Below are positions 7,619-16,277 of a stretch of 64,000 bases of DNA, piece after piece. Source of the DNA: GCA-003244245 sp050699955. GTDB lineage: Bacteria > Actinomycetota > Actinomycetes > Mycobacteriales > Pseudonocardiaceae. The DNA lies in assembly GCA_050699955.1 (NCBI GenBank), contig JBOHGD010000011.1:45334-109333 (forward strand). Reading direction: 5' to 3'. The number at the start of each line of letters is the position of its first letter. The first letter of the stretch is position 1. The position numbers and the translations under genes were made by a program. The notes beneath the pieces are model-generated. The model did no database searches, had not been told where the DNA came from, and saw only the letters and a program-made list of their open reading frames with translations.

Positions 7619-9736
7619 GTGAGCTCCCCGGGCCTCACGGTGGCCGAGCTGGCCCAGTCCTGGGCTGCGGTGGTGCGCCGCACCGCCTACCTGCCGATGT
7701 CGGGGGAGGAGGTCGAGCAGCTGCTGACCGGGCTGGTCGACCGGCTGGTGACCGCGCTGGCCGCCCCGCACGTCGATCGGCAGGCCGTGATCGACGTGGC
7801 CGGCGAGCTGGTCGCGCACCGCTTCGCGGGGCCGCGCAGCCTCAGCAGCAGCATCACGATCCTGGGCGAGGGCCTGCCGCGGCTGAAGATCCTGCAGCCC
7901 ACCAGCGAGCTCGCGACCGCCGTGCTGACGATGCTCGGTGTGCTGGCCGACGGGTATGCCGACGCGTTGCGCAGGCACACCTTCGACGAGCAGGAGCGGG
8001 TCGTCCATGCGCTGCTCATGGCCAATCAGGACGCCGAACGTGAGCTGCGGGTCAGCGAGGCACGATTCCGGGAGATCTTCTCCGCTTCCGCCGTGGCGAT
8101 CGTGATCAGCGACCTCGATGGGGTCCTGGTCGACGCCAACCAGGCGTTCGCGGACCTCGTGCACCGCGACGTGGCGAATCTGGCCGGCGCATCACTGCTG
8201 GAGTTGTTGCACGCGAAGGACGACGTCGGCCTGGTCGAGGCATACCGCGAGCTCAGCGACGGGCAGATGCCTCGATTCCGGCGGCAGCGCCGGCTCACCG
8301 CCCCCAACGGTGAGGTGTACTGGACCTACCTGTCCGGCTCGCTGCTGCACGACGCCGACAGCGCGCCCACCCACCACATCACGATCGTGGAGGATTTCAC
8401 CGAGGTGCACCTGCTGCAGCAGGAGCTCTCCGACCAGGCGCTGCACGACAAGCTCACCGGCCTGCCCAACGAGCACTACTTCATGTCCCACCTGCAGGAG
8501 GTACTGGAGGGTGCGGATCCGTCGGCGCTGGTCACGGTGTGCCGGGTGAATCTGGACAGTTTCTCGGTGATCAACGACGGGATCGGGCGGGACACCGGCG
8601 AACGGCTACTGTGTTCGGTCGCCGCCCGGCTGCAGAGCCTGGTCCGCAAGGAACGAGCGATGGTGGCCAGGATGGGCACCGACGACTTCGCGATCCTGAT
8701 CGAGGACACCGCGCAGACCCCCGATCTCAGTTCGCTCGCCGCGAGCATCAACGAAGAGCTCGCCGAGCCCATCTATCTCGGCGACCGGGGGCTTGCGGTC
8801 TCGGCGGGGGTCGGCGTGGTCCGCAGGCAGGCCGGCGGCATTTCGCCGGGTGAGCTGATCCGTGCCGCCGACGCGACGCTGCACCGGGTCAAGCGCAGCG
8901 GCCGTGGGCAATGGGGTCTCTACGACCTGACGGCCGACGCGCAGGAGCGGAGCCGGTACCGGCTCGCCGCCGAGATGCCGGGTGCCTATGAGACCGGCGA
9001 GGTCAGGCTGGAGTACCAGCCGGTGCATGGTCTGGACAGCGGCCGGGTGGTCGCGCTGCAGGCGTTGCTGCGCTGGGACCGGGCCGACGGGACGGTGGTG
9101 GACCACTCGGAGTGCCTCGCGTTGGCGGAGGTGACCGGCGTGGTGCTCGCGCTCGGGCGTTGGATGCTGCGGGAGGCCTGCGCCGAGCTGGTCCGGTGGA
9201 GTGCGGCGCTCGGCGCGGCGTCGCCCCTGCTGCGCGTCGACCTCACTCCTCGGCTGAGCCAGGACCCCGACCTCGTCGCGATCGTGCACGAGGCCCTGTC
9301 CAGCACCGGGGTACGGGCCGAGCACATGCTGGTCGGCGTGCCGTTGGTGGCGTTGTCCCGGGACCGGGGAGATGTGCTGGACAACGTGCAGGTGCTGGCG
9401 GACGTCGGGGCGGGGGTGGTGCTGCTCGGCGCCGCGGCCGGTCCCGGCTACATGGCCTATCTCGAGGACCTGCCGACGTCCGCCATCGAGATAGCACCGG
9501 AGATCGTGGCCCGGATCGCCCAGCGGCCCGGGGACGACTCAATAGTGGCCAGGGCGGTCCGCCAGGCCATCCCCCTGGTGCACAGTGCCGGGGCCACCGT
9601 GATCACTCCAGGGGTGGACAGCGCGGCGCAGGCGCACTGGTGGCGCGACGCCGAGGCGGACGCCGCCCTCGGGGCGCACTTCGACGCTCCCTGGCCACCC
9701 GACGAGCTGACCGACCTGCTCGGCCCCCGACCCTGA
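7619..9736 (+). CDS. PAS-GGDEF-EAL protein with degenerate catalytic motifs
   Basis: 705-aa c-di-GMP-type protein. A helical N-terminal region (1-130) is followed by PAS (about 140-260, FREIFSASAVAIVISD), GGDEF (about 280-430) and EAL (about 455-690). The GGDEF signature reads GTDDF, and the metal-binding Asp of the LDxDxF motif is Asn (VNLDSF). The EAL signature reads QAL in VVALQALLRW, and the usual EGVE is PGVD. Both cyclase and phosphodiesterase activity are therefore doubtful; it may act as a c-di-GMP receptor or scaffold. The GTG at 7619 is the start most consistent with family length; no strong ribosome-binding site is visible. Confidence 0.88.
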   Translation: MSSPGLTVAELAQSWAAVVRRTAYLPMSGEEVEQLLTGLVDRLVTALAAPHVDRQAVIDVAGELVAHRFAGPRSLSSSITILGEGLPRLKILQPTSELATAVLTMLGVLADGYADALRRHTFDEQERVVHALLMANQDAERELRVSEARFREIFSASAVAIVISDLDGVLVDANQAFADLVHRDVANLAGASLLELLHAKDDVGLVEAYRELSDGQMPRFRRQRRLTAPNGEVYWTYLSGSLLHDADSAPTHHITIVEDFTEVHLLQQELSDQALHDKLTGLPNEHYFMSHLQEVLEGADPSALVTVCRVNLDSFSVINDGIGRDTGERLLCSVAARLQSLVRKERAMVARMGTDDFAILIEDTAQTPDLSSLAASINEELAEPIYLGDRGLAVSAGVGVVRRQAGGISPGELIRAADATLHRVKRSGRGQWGLYDLTADAQERSRYRLAAEMPGAYETGEVRLEYQPVHGLDSGRVVALQALLRWDRADGTVVDHSECLALAEVTGVVLALGRWMLREACAELVRWSAALGAASPLLRVDLTPRLSQDPDLVAIVHEALSSTGVRAEHMLVGVPLVALSRDRGDVLDNVQVLADVGAGVVLLGAAAGPGYMAYLEDLPTSAIEIAPEIVARIAQRPGDDSIVARAVRQAIPLVHSAGATVITPGVDSAAQAHWWRDAEADAALGAHFDAPWPPDELTDLLGPRP

Positions 9737-9751
9737 TCCCCGGCCAAGGGC

Positions 9752-9875
9752 GGCACCGTTGAAATTGCCCTGCAACGGCTCCGCCGCCGCGATCAACTGG
9801 TGGATCAACGACCCCAGATCGTCCGACGCGACCCGGGGTCTCGTGGTTTCACTCAGCGACCACCGGATCACTCAT
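9752..9875 (-). pseudogene. Truncated WXG100-like (Esx) gene remnant
   Basis: On the minus strand an ATG at 9875 begins MSDPVVAE and hits a stop. A shifted frame then reads VASDDLGSLIHQLI and AAAEPLQGNFNGA, which matches the first helix and turn of actinobacterial WXG100 type VII secretion targets as I remember them. The homology stops at NFNGA, just before the end of the GGDEF/EAL gene. A frameshift plus loss of the second helix suggests a dead remnant. Confidence 0.45.
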
Positions 9876-9968
9876 CGCGTCCGCAGGCTAACTCCAACCC
9901 CTCCAAGGAGGCCAGCCATTCGAGTGAACGCACGGTAGCTTCGGACTGGCAGGCACCGTCCCGGTGGG

Positions 9969-11033
9969 TCAGCCGCGCCGCCGCCAGCGGTTCCGTGCCG
10001 CAGCCGCCACCGTGATCACGAACAGTGCGGTGACCAGCCCGAACACCACGATGAACAGCAGTCCGTAGCCGGTCACGACGATCAGCCCGTAGACGCCGAA
10101 CCCGGCCGCGATCAGCGCCGCGGAGACGATGAGGAGTCGATCGGACCGGGTTGCCGCGACCAGCACCGGGCGGGCCTGCGGTGGCAGCCCGCGGACGAAC
10201 CGCCAGCTGACCAGCCCGGCGACGACGAGCACGGCCGCGGCCGCGATCCTGGCCGGGATGCTGGGCTCGAAACGGGGCTCGGGCTGTCCGGCCAGCGTCG
10301 CCGTACCCACCACGTACAGCGAGAGGAACAACACCAGCCGCAGGTACCAGGTCAGCCGCCACAGCACGGCCGTGACGTTGGTCAGCACGGGCAGCCCACC
10401 GCCGGTTCCCAGGGCCGCTGGGTCCAGCGCCCCGGCTTCCAGCAGGCCGCGCAATGCCGGACCCGCCCGGCCCTGGGCGAGGTCGAGCAGGGCGAGGTCA
10501 TGGCGGGCCGCGGCGTTGTCCGGGTCCAGCCGTAGGACTTCGAGGTAGGCCGCGCGGGCGCTCACCCGGTCCCCGAGGTCCGCGCTGATGCCCGCCATCA
10601 CCAGATGCGCCGTAGGCTCCTCGGGGGCCAGCTCGACGGCCTGGCGGGCCGCGTCGGTCGCGGCAGGCAGTGCGCGGGCCTGCTGCAGCACCGCAGCGTG
10701 CACGATCAGCGAGGCGGCGGCGTGCGGGTCGAGGGAGACCGCGGTCGCGCTGGCCTCGCGGGCGTCGGGATGGCGGCCGAGCGCGGACAGCGCCAGGGCC
10801 CGCTGCCGGTGCACCGGCGGTTCCGGAAGATCGACGACCGCGGCGTCGGCGGCCCTGAGCGCCTCGGCGTACCGGCCCTGCTGATGCAGCACGGCGGCCA
10901 GACCGAACAACAGCAGTCCGTCCGAAGGATCGGCGGCCAGCGCCTGCCGGGCGACCTGTTCGGCCTCGGTGTAGCGACCCAGCAGGCGGAGATGCTCGAC
11001 GCGCTGGGCGGCCTGCTCCGACGCCTGGGTCAC
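9969..11033 (-). CDS. TPR-repeat membrane protein
   Basis: 354-aa protein. About five to six tetratricopeptide repeats cover residues 10-210 (GRYTEAEQVARQALAADPSD and similar units). Four hydrophobic segments follow at about 245-345, and the tail ARNRWRRRG is basic. Topology suggests a cytoplasmic TPR scaffold anchored in the membrane. The GTG at 11033 overlaps the stop of the AAA ATPase (GTGA), so the pair is coupled and likely works together. The frame is open to 11123 inside the ATPase gene, which I rejected. Confidence 0.85.
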   Translation of the reverse strand: MTQASEQAAQRVEHLRLLGRYTEAEQVARQALAADPSDGLLLFGLAAVLHQQGRYAEALRAADAAVVDLPEPPVHRQRALALSALGRHPDAREASATAVSLDPHAAASLIVHAAVLQQARALPAATDAARQAVELAPEEPTAHLVMAGISADLGDRVSARAAYLEVLRLDPDNAAARHDLALLDLAQGRAGPALRGLLEAGALDPAALGTGGGLPVLTNVTAVLWRLTWYLRLVLFLSLYVVGTATLAGQPEPRFEPSIPARIAAAAVLVVAGLVSWRFVRGLPPQARPVLVAATRSDRLLIVSAALIAAGFGVYGLIVVTGYGLLFIVVFGLVTALFVITVAAAARNRWRRRG

Positions 11034-12250
11034 CGCTTCCGGGCTTTGAGGTAGTTCACCAGGTCGTCGTAGCTGCCGTCGGAGTTGGCGAAGGTCGCGA
11101 CGTTGCGTGCGGTGGCGAACCACGGTCCGGTGCTGGGACGCACCTCACGCAGCGCCGCCTGCAGGTCCGACATGGTCACCGGGCGCACCGATCCGGTGGT
11201 GATGGACTCGGCCAGGGCCCGCTCGGTCGCCGACTCGCACAGGTGCGCCAGATCCGCTCCGGAGAAGTCCGTGGTGGCGCGGACCACGGCAGGCAGGTCG
11301 AGGTCCGCCAGCGGCCGGTCCCGTAGGTGGTAGCGCAGGATGGCGTCTCGGGCCGCCGGGTCGGGTGGCAGCACCAGCAGCATCCGGTCGAAGCGGCCGG
11401 GACGGCGCAGCGCGGAGTCCACATCCCAAGGGTGGTTGGTCGCGCCGAGTACGAAGACCCCGTTGTTGTCCCCGTGCACGGAGTCCAGTTCGGTGAGCAG
11501 CTGGTTGACCGTGTTGCGCATCGAGCTGGAGTGCCGCAGGTGCGAGCGTTTCTGCCCGATCGCGTCGATCTCGTCGAAGAACAGCACGCACGGCGCGTTG
11601 CGCCGGGCGACGTCGAAGACCTCCCTGAGATTGCGCTCGCTGGCGCCGACGTACATGTCCAGCACATCGGAGATGCCCACCGGGTAGAACCGCGCTCCGA
11701 GCTCGCCGGCCACCGCCCTGGCCAGAAAGGTCTTGCCGCAGCCGGGAGGGCCGTAGAGCAGCAGGCCGCCGCGAACGCTCTTGCCGAAGGCCCTGGCCAG
11801 CTCCGGGTTGCGCATCGGGCCGAGCAGGGCGAGCTCGAGGCGCCGCTTGACCTCGGTCATACCGCCGACATCGTCCAGCCGCACCGCCGGGCGCTGCACG
11901 TCCTCGGCCACCCCCGAGGGCCGATCCACGGCGAAGACCGGCTCGACGAGGTCGGCCACCTGCTGCTCGGCGGCCGACCAGTCGAACGTGTCCGGTGGTG
12001 GCGGCCCGGGGTCCTGTGGTGCAGGCTGGGGATCTTGTGGTGCGCACAGCGCGGCGCTCACCCGTTGCAGCATGGTCAGGGCCTCGGCGTTGCCGGGGTC
12101 GTTCCGCAGTGCGACGGTGCAATGCGTCAACGCCTCGGGGTAGCGACCCCGGTCGGCGAGCAACCCGGCCACCTGCAGCCGCAGCGGTACCACGTCCGGG
12201 CTGGCGTGCACGGCCACCAGCAGCTCAGCGAGCACGGCATCGTCGGCCAT
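11030..12250 (-). CDS. Cdc48/FtsH-type AAA ATPase with N-terminal TPR-like region
   Basis: 406-aa protein. Residues 1-60 form helical TPR-like units (ADRGRYPEALTHCTVALRNDPGN). A single AAA module spans about 105-370: Walker A GPPGCGKT, Walker B VLFFDEIDAIG, sensor-1 GATNHPWDVD and arginine finger RRPGRFDRM. It has the hallmarks of a substrate remodelling ATPase with no attached protease. The ATG at 12250 follows GAGGTCGGGG. It heads an operon with the TPR-membrane gene, implying a membrane-recruited unfoldase (inference). Confidence 0.88.
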   Translation of the reverse strand: MADDAVLAELLVAVHASPDVVPLRLQVAGLLADRGRYPEALTHCTVALRNDPGNAEALTMLQRVSAALCAPQDPQPAPQDPGPPPPDTFDWSAAEQQVADLVEPVFAVDRPSGVAEDVQRPAVRLDDVGGMTEVKRRLELALLGPMRNPELARAFGKSVRGGLLLYGPPGCGKTFLARAVAGELGARFYPVGISDVLDMYVGASERNLREVFDVARRNAPCVLFFDEIDAIGQKRSHLRHSSSMRNTVNQLLTELDSVHGDNNGVFVLGATNHPWDVDSALRRPGRFDRMLLVLPPDPAARDAILRYHLRDRPLADLDLPAVVRATTDFSGADLAHLCESATERALAESITTGSVRPVTMSDLQAALREVRPSTGPWFATARNVATFANSDGSYDDLVNYLKARKR

Positions 12251-12335
12251 CAACCCCGACCTCTCTGGGCTCCTGTGCAGCCTTCTCGGGCCTGAAAACC
12301 CGACCGTACCGTCCCGGCCATCGCACCAGGCGCAG

Positions 12336-12341
12336 TAGCGT
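12336..12341 (+). promoter_or_regulatory. -10 element TAGCGT
   Basis: TAGCGT lies seven bases before the GTG of the carboxymuconolactone-decarboxylase-like remnant at 12349, the same spacing seen at several intact leaderless genes here. Confidence 0.35.
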
Positions 12342-12348
12342 CGGTGCC

Positions 12349-12432
12349 GTGGCCGAGGTGAGCCGGTTCGGCATCGTTGAGCTGGAGGACCTCCCGCCGG
12401 ACCCGCGAGAGTGGGTCAGCTCTGTGACGCGC
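12349..12432 (+). pseudogene. 5' fragment of a carboxymuconolactone decarboxylase-like gene
   Basis: The first ~28 codons (VAEVSRFGIVELEDLPPDPREW) resemble the N-terminus of peroxidase-related carboxymuconolactone decarboxylase-family proteins, which begin FxxVELxDLPxDxRE as I recall. After this the frame runs antisense into the LCP gene and loses resemblance. A TAGCGT -10 box precedes the GTG. It looks like a gene decapitated downstream; a chance similarity over so few residues cannot be excluded. Confidence 0.35.
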
Positions 12433-13590
12433 TCACGGGCCGAGGGCGTCGGCGGGTACCGGGGTGTCCTGGGCCAGCGCACCGAACAGTTGCGAGGCTC
12501 GGTCGTGGTTCCACAGCACGGTCGAGGAGCCGTCGCTCAACCGGCCGAAGCCGGCGATCGGGACCGTCGTGGTGACCGCGTTCCCACCGGTCAGCGAGCG
12601 CATCGTCCAGCCCAGCCTGGCCAGCTGCCAGACGTGGTCGCCGTCGTCGACGGTGATCGCCTTGGGGGCGCTGGTGGCCAGCGGGACGAGCCGGAACGGG
12701 TTGAGCAGTACCGCTGGACTGGCCGCCTTGGCGATCAGGGCACTGAGGAACTCCCGCTGGTGTGCCACCCGATCGAGGTCGCCGCGCGGAGTGTGCCGGG
12801 TGCGAACGTAGCCGAGTGCCTTCGCGCCGTCGAACTGCTGGCAGCCCGCCTGGATGTGCAGCCCGGCCAGCGGGTCGTCGATCGGATCCTTGGGACAGAG
12901 CTGCACCCCGCCGATCGCGTCGACGATGCCGGCGAACCCGGCGAACCCGATCTCGGCGTAGTGGTCCACGTGCACTCCTGTGACCGTCTCCACAGTCTGT
13001 ACCAGCAGCTGGGGGCCACCGAACGAGTACGCGGCGTTGATCTTGTTGCGGCCCTTGCCGGGGATCGGCACGGCGGAGTCCCTCGGCAGGCTCACCAGCG
13101 TCGGCTGGGCGCTGCTGCCCAGCGCCGGGATGTGCAGCAGCATGATCGTATCGGTGCGCTGGCCACTTGCTCCGGCGACGTCCCCCGTGGACAGGTCGGC
13201 CTCCTGGGAGCCGGTCAGCCCGGCCCGGCTGTCCGAGCCGACGATCAGCCAGTTGGTGCCCGGGGTGTCCGCAATCCGGCCCGGGTAGTCGGTCAGCGCC
13301 GCGACCCGGTTCAGCGACTGGTCGACATAGAGGGCGAACCCGACCACGAGCAGCACCAGCACGCCGAGGATGGCACCCAGCACCCGGCCGGGACGCCGGC
13401 GGCGACGGGACGGCGTGGGCGGTGGTCCCCCCGGGCGGGGCGGCGCGGACCGGGACGGGGCCGACCTCGGCAGGTGCGCGCCGGGGGGCGGGGCGGACCG
13501 GGCGCGCGGATTCTGCGGGGGCATGAAGTCACCCGGTGGTCGGCGCGGTGGTCCAGAACGGCCGCGTCTGGGTGGCCCCTGGTAGCTCAC
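12433..13590 (-). CDS. LCP (LytR-CpsA-Psr) family cell-wall ligase
   Basis: 385-aa membrane-anchored protein. A proline/arginine-rich cytoplasmic tail (1-65) leads into one membrane span (about 68-88), then the extracellular LCP domain: NWLIVGSDSRAG, GQRTDTIMLLHIP, LVSLPRDSAVPIPG, KINAAYSFGG, and ALGYVRTRHTPRGDLDR. In mycolata these enzymes attach arabinogalactan or related polymers to peptidoglycan. The GTG at 13590 follows AGGAGGCAACG. Divergent from the DivIVA gene. Confidence 0.92.
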   Translation of the reverse strand: MSYQGPPRRGRSGPPRRPPGDFMPPQNPRARSAPPPGAHLPRSAPSRSAPPRPGGPPPTPSRRRRRPGRVLGAILGVLVLLVVGFALYVDQSLNRVAALTDYPGRIADTPGTNWLIVGSDSRAGLTGSQEADLSTGDVAGASGQRTDTIMLLHIPALGSSAQPTLVSLPRDSAVPIPGKGRNKINAAYSFGGPQLLVQTVETVTGVHVDHYAEIGFAGFAGIVDAIGGVQLCPKDPIDDPLAGLHIQAGCQQFDGAKALGYVRTRHTPRGDLDRVAHQREFLSALIAKAASPAVLLNPFRLVPLATSAPKAITVDDGDHVWQLARLGWTMRSLTGGNAVTTTVPIAGFGRLSDGSSTVLWNHDRASQLFGALAQDTPVPADALGP

Positions 13591-13804
13591 CGTTGCCTCC
13601 TGCTGGGTAGCACCCCCAAGTGGGTGCGGCGAGGATATGTCTTGTCAGGTGAACGTGCACGCATCCGCATCTTGCGCCGAGCGGCTAACCTCATTGTCCT
13701 GTTCAGGTGCAATACGGCCGCCAGTCAGGCGCCCGCAGATTCTGTCCGGTCGAGCGGTCACCGCCGGCCGGGACGCATGCGGGATACCAGCAGGGGAGGC
13801 AGCG

Positions 13805-14638
13805 TTGGACCGCTTGGATCGCACGGACCTGCAGGACGCCGCGTTCGACGTGGCACTGCGAGGCTATGACAAGCGTCAGGTCGATGAGCGGATACGGTTC
13901 CTCGCCGCCGAGCTGGGCGCCGCGGAGCACGCCCTGCGTGCCGCCCAGGCGCGGGCGGCGATGCTGGAGGACGAAGTGCACCAGGTGCGCTCCGGGTCCA
14001 ACGGTACCGGTCCGACCTCTGGTCCCGGGGGGTCTGGGCTGGAAAACAGCTTCGGTGCGCGGGTGGAGAAGATCCTCATGATGGCCGAGGAGGAGGCCCG
14101 CGAGATCCGCGGCCAGGCCAGTGGCGAGGCAACCGCCATGGTGGACCAGGCCCGGGCGGAGGCCGAGGAGCAGCACCGGCGTATCGGGCAGGAGATCGCC
14201 GCCCGGCAGGCGGAGGCCGAGAAGGTGGGCACGACGGCCGCCCAGGAGGCCGCTCAGCTGCGGCAGTCCGCCGCTCATGAGGCCGACAAGTTACGCCAGG
14301 CCGCCGCTCAGGAGGCCGACGAGGTGCGCAAGGGGGCCCGTGCCCAGGCCGCGCAGCTCGTCGAACAGGCCCGGATGGAGGCGGACCGGCTGGTCGGCTC
14401 GGCCACCGAGTCGGCCCAGCAGCGGGAGCGCTCCAGCGGGCATGAGCTGCAGCGGCTGTCCCGGTTGCGGGACCAGGTCAACGCCGAGCTCTATCGCGCG
14501 AAGAGTGTGCTGGACGGCTTCTTTCCCACCGCGCCCAAGGGATCGGGGGACCAGGAGGCGGCTCACCAGGACGGCCAGTCGAACGCATCGATGCGGCGGG
14601 GACCCCGGCTCGCCGACAACGGCGACGGACCGCGATGA
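13805..14638 (+). CDS. DivIVA domain (Wag31-like) coiled-coil protein
   Basis: 277-aa protein. The N-terminus has the DivIVA membrane-binding segment (TDLQDAAFDVALRGYDKRQVDERI) followed by long alanine/glutamate/glutamine-rich coiled coil (about 90-235) and an acidic tail. DivIVA proteins mark negative membrane curvature and poles, where actinobacterial wall growth occurs. The TTG at 13805 is chosen because GGGGAGG sits six bases upstream and the family motif begins there; the frame is open to 13637. Next to an LCP ligase, fitting a polar-growth role. Confidence 0.85.
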   Translation: MDRLDRTDLQDAAFDVALRGYDKRQVDERIRFLAAELGAAEHALRAAQARAAMLEDEVHQVRSGSNGTGPTSGPGGSGLENSFGARVEKILMMAEEEAREIRGQASGEATAMVDQARAEAEEQHRRIGQEIAARQAEAEKVGTTAAQEAAQLRQSAAHEADKLRQAAAQEADEVRKGARAQAAQLVEQARMEADRLVGSATESAQQRERSSGHELQRLSRLRDQVNAELYRAKSVLDGFFPTAPKGSGDQEAAHQDGQSNASMRRGPRLADNGDGPR

Positions 14639-14818
14639 CACCGGCAGGAGGGTGATCGGGACTGCCGCACGTGCCGTCCGGCGTGTCAGGATTGAGGATG
14701 CAGCGATCCGTCAGCGTCGCGGCGAGGCAGCGCGATCCACATCCCGGAGCCACGCTGCGCGGCGACGCCGCCGCGGTTCCATCACGAGTGGAACGTGGCG
14801 TAGAGCAAGGAGGGGCAT

Positions 14819-16036
14819 ATGGAGAGACACATGCCATCCCCGCGTCCTGTCCCGCCAGGTGGGAACCGCTCTCCCGAGCCGCCCAAGATGGGCGCCGCGG
14901 TGGAGGCGCAGCACACTCCCCAGGAAATGCTCGCGGGCTTGCGCGCCACCAGCGAGGGCGGGGACCTGGTTCAGCTGCTCACCCCGGAGGGTGAACGGGT
15001 CTCGCACCCTGACTTCGCCCTGGAGATCTCCGCTGCGCAGCTTCAGTCGCTCTATCGCGACATGGTGCTGGTCCGCAGGGCCGACGCGGAGGCCAACGCG
15101 CTGCAGCGCCAGGGCCAGCTCGGCCTGTGGGTCCCGCTGCTCGGTCAGGAGGCCGCGCAGATCGGGGCCGGGCGCGCGTTGGCCCCGCAGGACATGGCCT
15201 TCCCGTCCTATCGCGAGCATGGCGTCGCCTGGTGCCGCGGCGTGGATCCCACCGAGCTGCTCGGCATCTTCCGCGGCATCGACCAGGGCTCATGGGACCC
15301 CATCGCCACCAAGTTCGGCCTCTACACGATCGTGATCGCCAACCAGTGCCTGCACGCCACCGGCTACGCGATGGGTCAGCGGCTGGACGGGAAGATCGGC
15401 GACGCGGAGAGCGGCGAGGCGACGATCTGTTTCTTCGGCGACGGCGCCACCTCACAGGGCGACGTGCACGAGGGCTTCGTCTGGGCCGCGGTCTACGACG
15501 CGCCGGTGGTGTTCTTCTGCCAGAACAACCAGTGGGCGATCTCCGCGCCGGTCGAGCGACAGGCCCGGGTGCCGCTGTACCGGCGGGCGCAGGGCTATGG
15601 CTTCCCCGGGATCCGGGTGGACGGCAACGACGTGCTCGCCACCCTGGCCGTGACCCGCTGGGCGTTGCAGGAGTGCCGCACCGGAAACGGCCCGGTGCTC
15701 ATCGAGGCGGCCACCTACCGGATGGGCGCGCACACCACGTCCGACGATCCGACGCGCTACCGGCTGACCGACGAGCTGGAGGCCTGGAAGCTCAAGGACC
15801 CCATCGAGCGGGTGCGGGTCCACCTGGTCCGGGAAGGGCTGGCGGAGCCGGAGTTCTTCGACGGCGTCGCAGCCGAGTGCGACGAGCTGGCTGCCCGGAT
15901 ACGGGAGTACTGCTACTCGATGCCCGCCCCTGGGCCGGAGCGGATCTTCTCCGACGTCTACGCGGAACTGTCCCCGGCAGTGGAGGCCCAACGCGAGCAG
16001 TACCTCGCCTACCACGAAAGCTTCATCGAATCCTGA
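14819..16036 (+). CDS. pdhA: 2-oxoacid dehydrogenase E1 component, alpha subunit
   Basis: 405-aa thiamine-diphosphate enzyme. Motifs: FPSYREHGVAWCRG, the TPP-binding GDGATSQGDVHEGFVWAAVY ending in QNNQWAIS, and phosphorylation-loop-like YRMGAHTTSDDPTRYR. With the beta subunit it decarboxylates pyruvate or branched-chain 2-oxoacids and reductively acylates the E2 lipoyl group. Mycobacterial homologues annotated PdhABC act mainly on branched-chain substrates, so bkdA is an equally valid label. The ATG at 14819 follows GGAGGGGCAT. First gene of an E1alpha-E1beta-E2 operon. Confidence 0.92.
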   Translation: MERHMPSPRPVPPGGNRSPEPPKMGAAVEAQHTPQEMLAGLRATSEGGDLVQLLTPEGERVSHPDFALEISAAQLQSLYRDMVLVRRADAEANALQRQGQLGLWVPLLGQEAAQIGAGRALAPQDMAFPSYREHGVAWCRGVDPTELLGIFRGIDQGSWDPIATKFGLYTIVIANQCLHATGYAMGQRLDGKIGDAESGEATICFFGDGATSQGDVHEGFVWAAVYDAPVVFFCQNNQWAISAPVERQARVPLYRRAQGYGFPGIRVDGNDVLATLAVTRWALQECRTGNGPVLIEAATYRMGAHTTSDDPTRYRLTDELEAWKLKDPIERVRVHLVREGLAEPEFFDGVAAECDELAARIREYCYSMPAPGPERIFSDVYAELSPAVEAQREQYLAYHESFIES

Positions 16037-16277
16037 GTAAGCGTTGCGATAGTCGGGACTCCGAGTTTCTGGCGTGCGAGAGTCTTTCTGCGCACAATTG
16101 GATTTCCGTGCGAAAAATCATTCGTTCGATCTGCTGCCACTACGGGCCTCCCCATGTAAAAATGGTGGAGAAGTCCATCACGGCTCGCTGGTGTCACCTC
16201 GCCCGACCGGGCAGCCTGCACCGGTGGTCCGGCAACCGTCTCGGCCGCCACGAACGGCGGGGTGGGAGGAGTGGAAC
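16037..16277. other. E1alpha-E1beta intergenic gap with AT-rich patch
   Basis: 241 bp. The stretch 16040-16165 is clearly richer in A+T than its surroundings (for example CGAAAAATCATTCG and TGTAAAAATGGTGG). No gene is visible. It may hold a second promoter or mRNA processing site; I see no clear terminator hairpin. Confidence 0.35.

Noticed and set aside
12349..13869. Continuation of the carboxymuconolactone-decarboxylase-like frame through the LCP gene
   Set aside because: After ~28 codons the frame is antisense to LCP and shows only shadow composition; only the short 5' piece was kept as a possible remnant.
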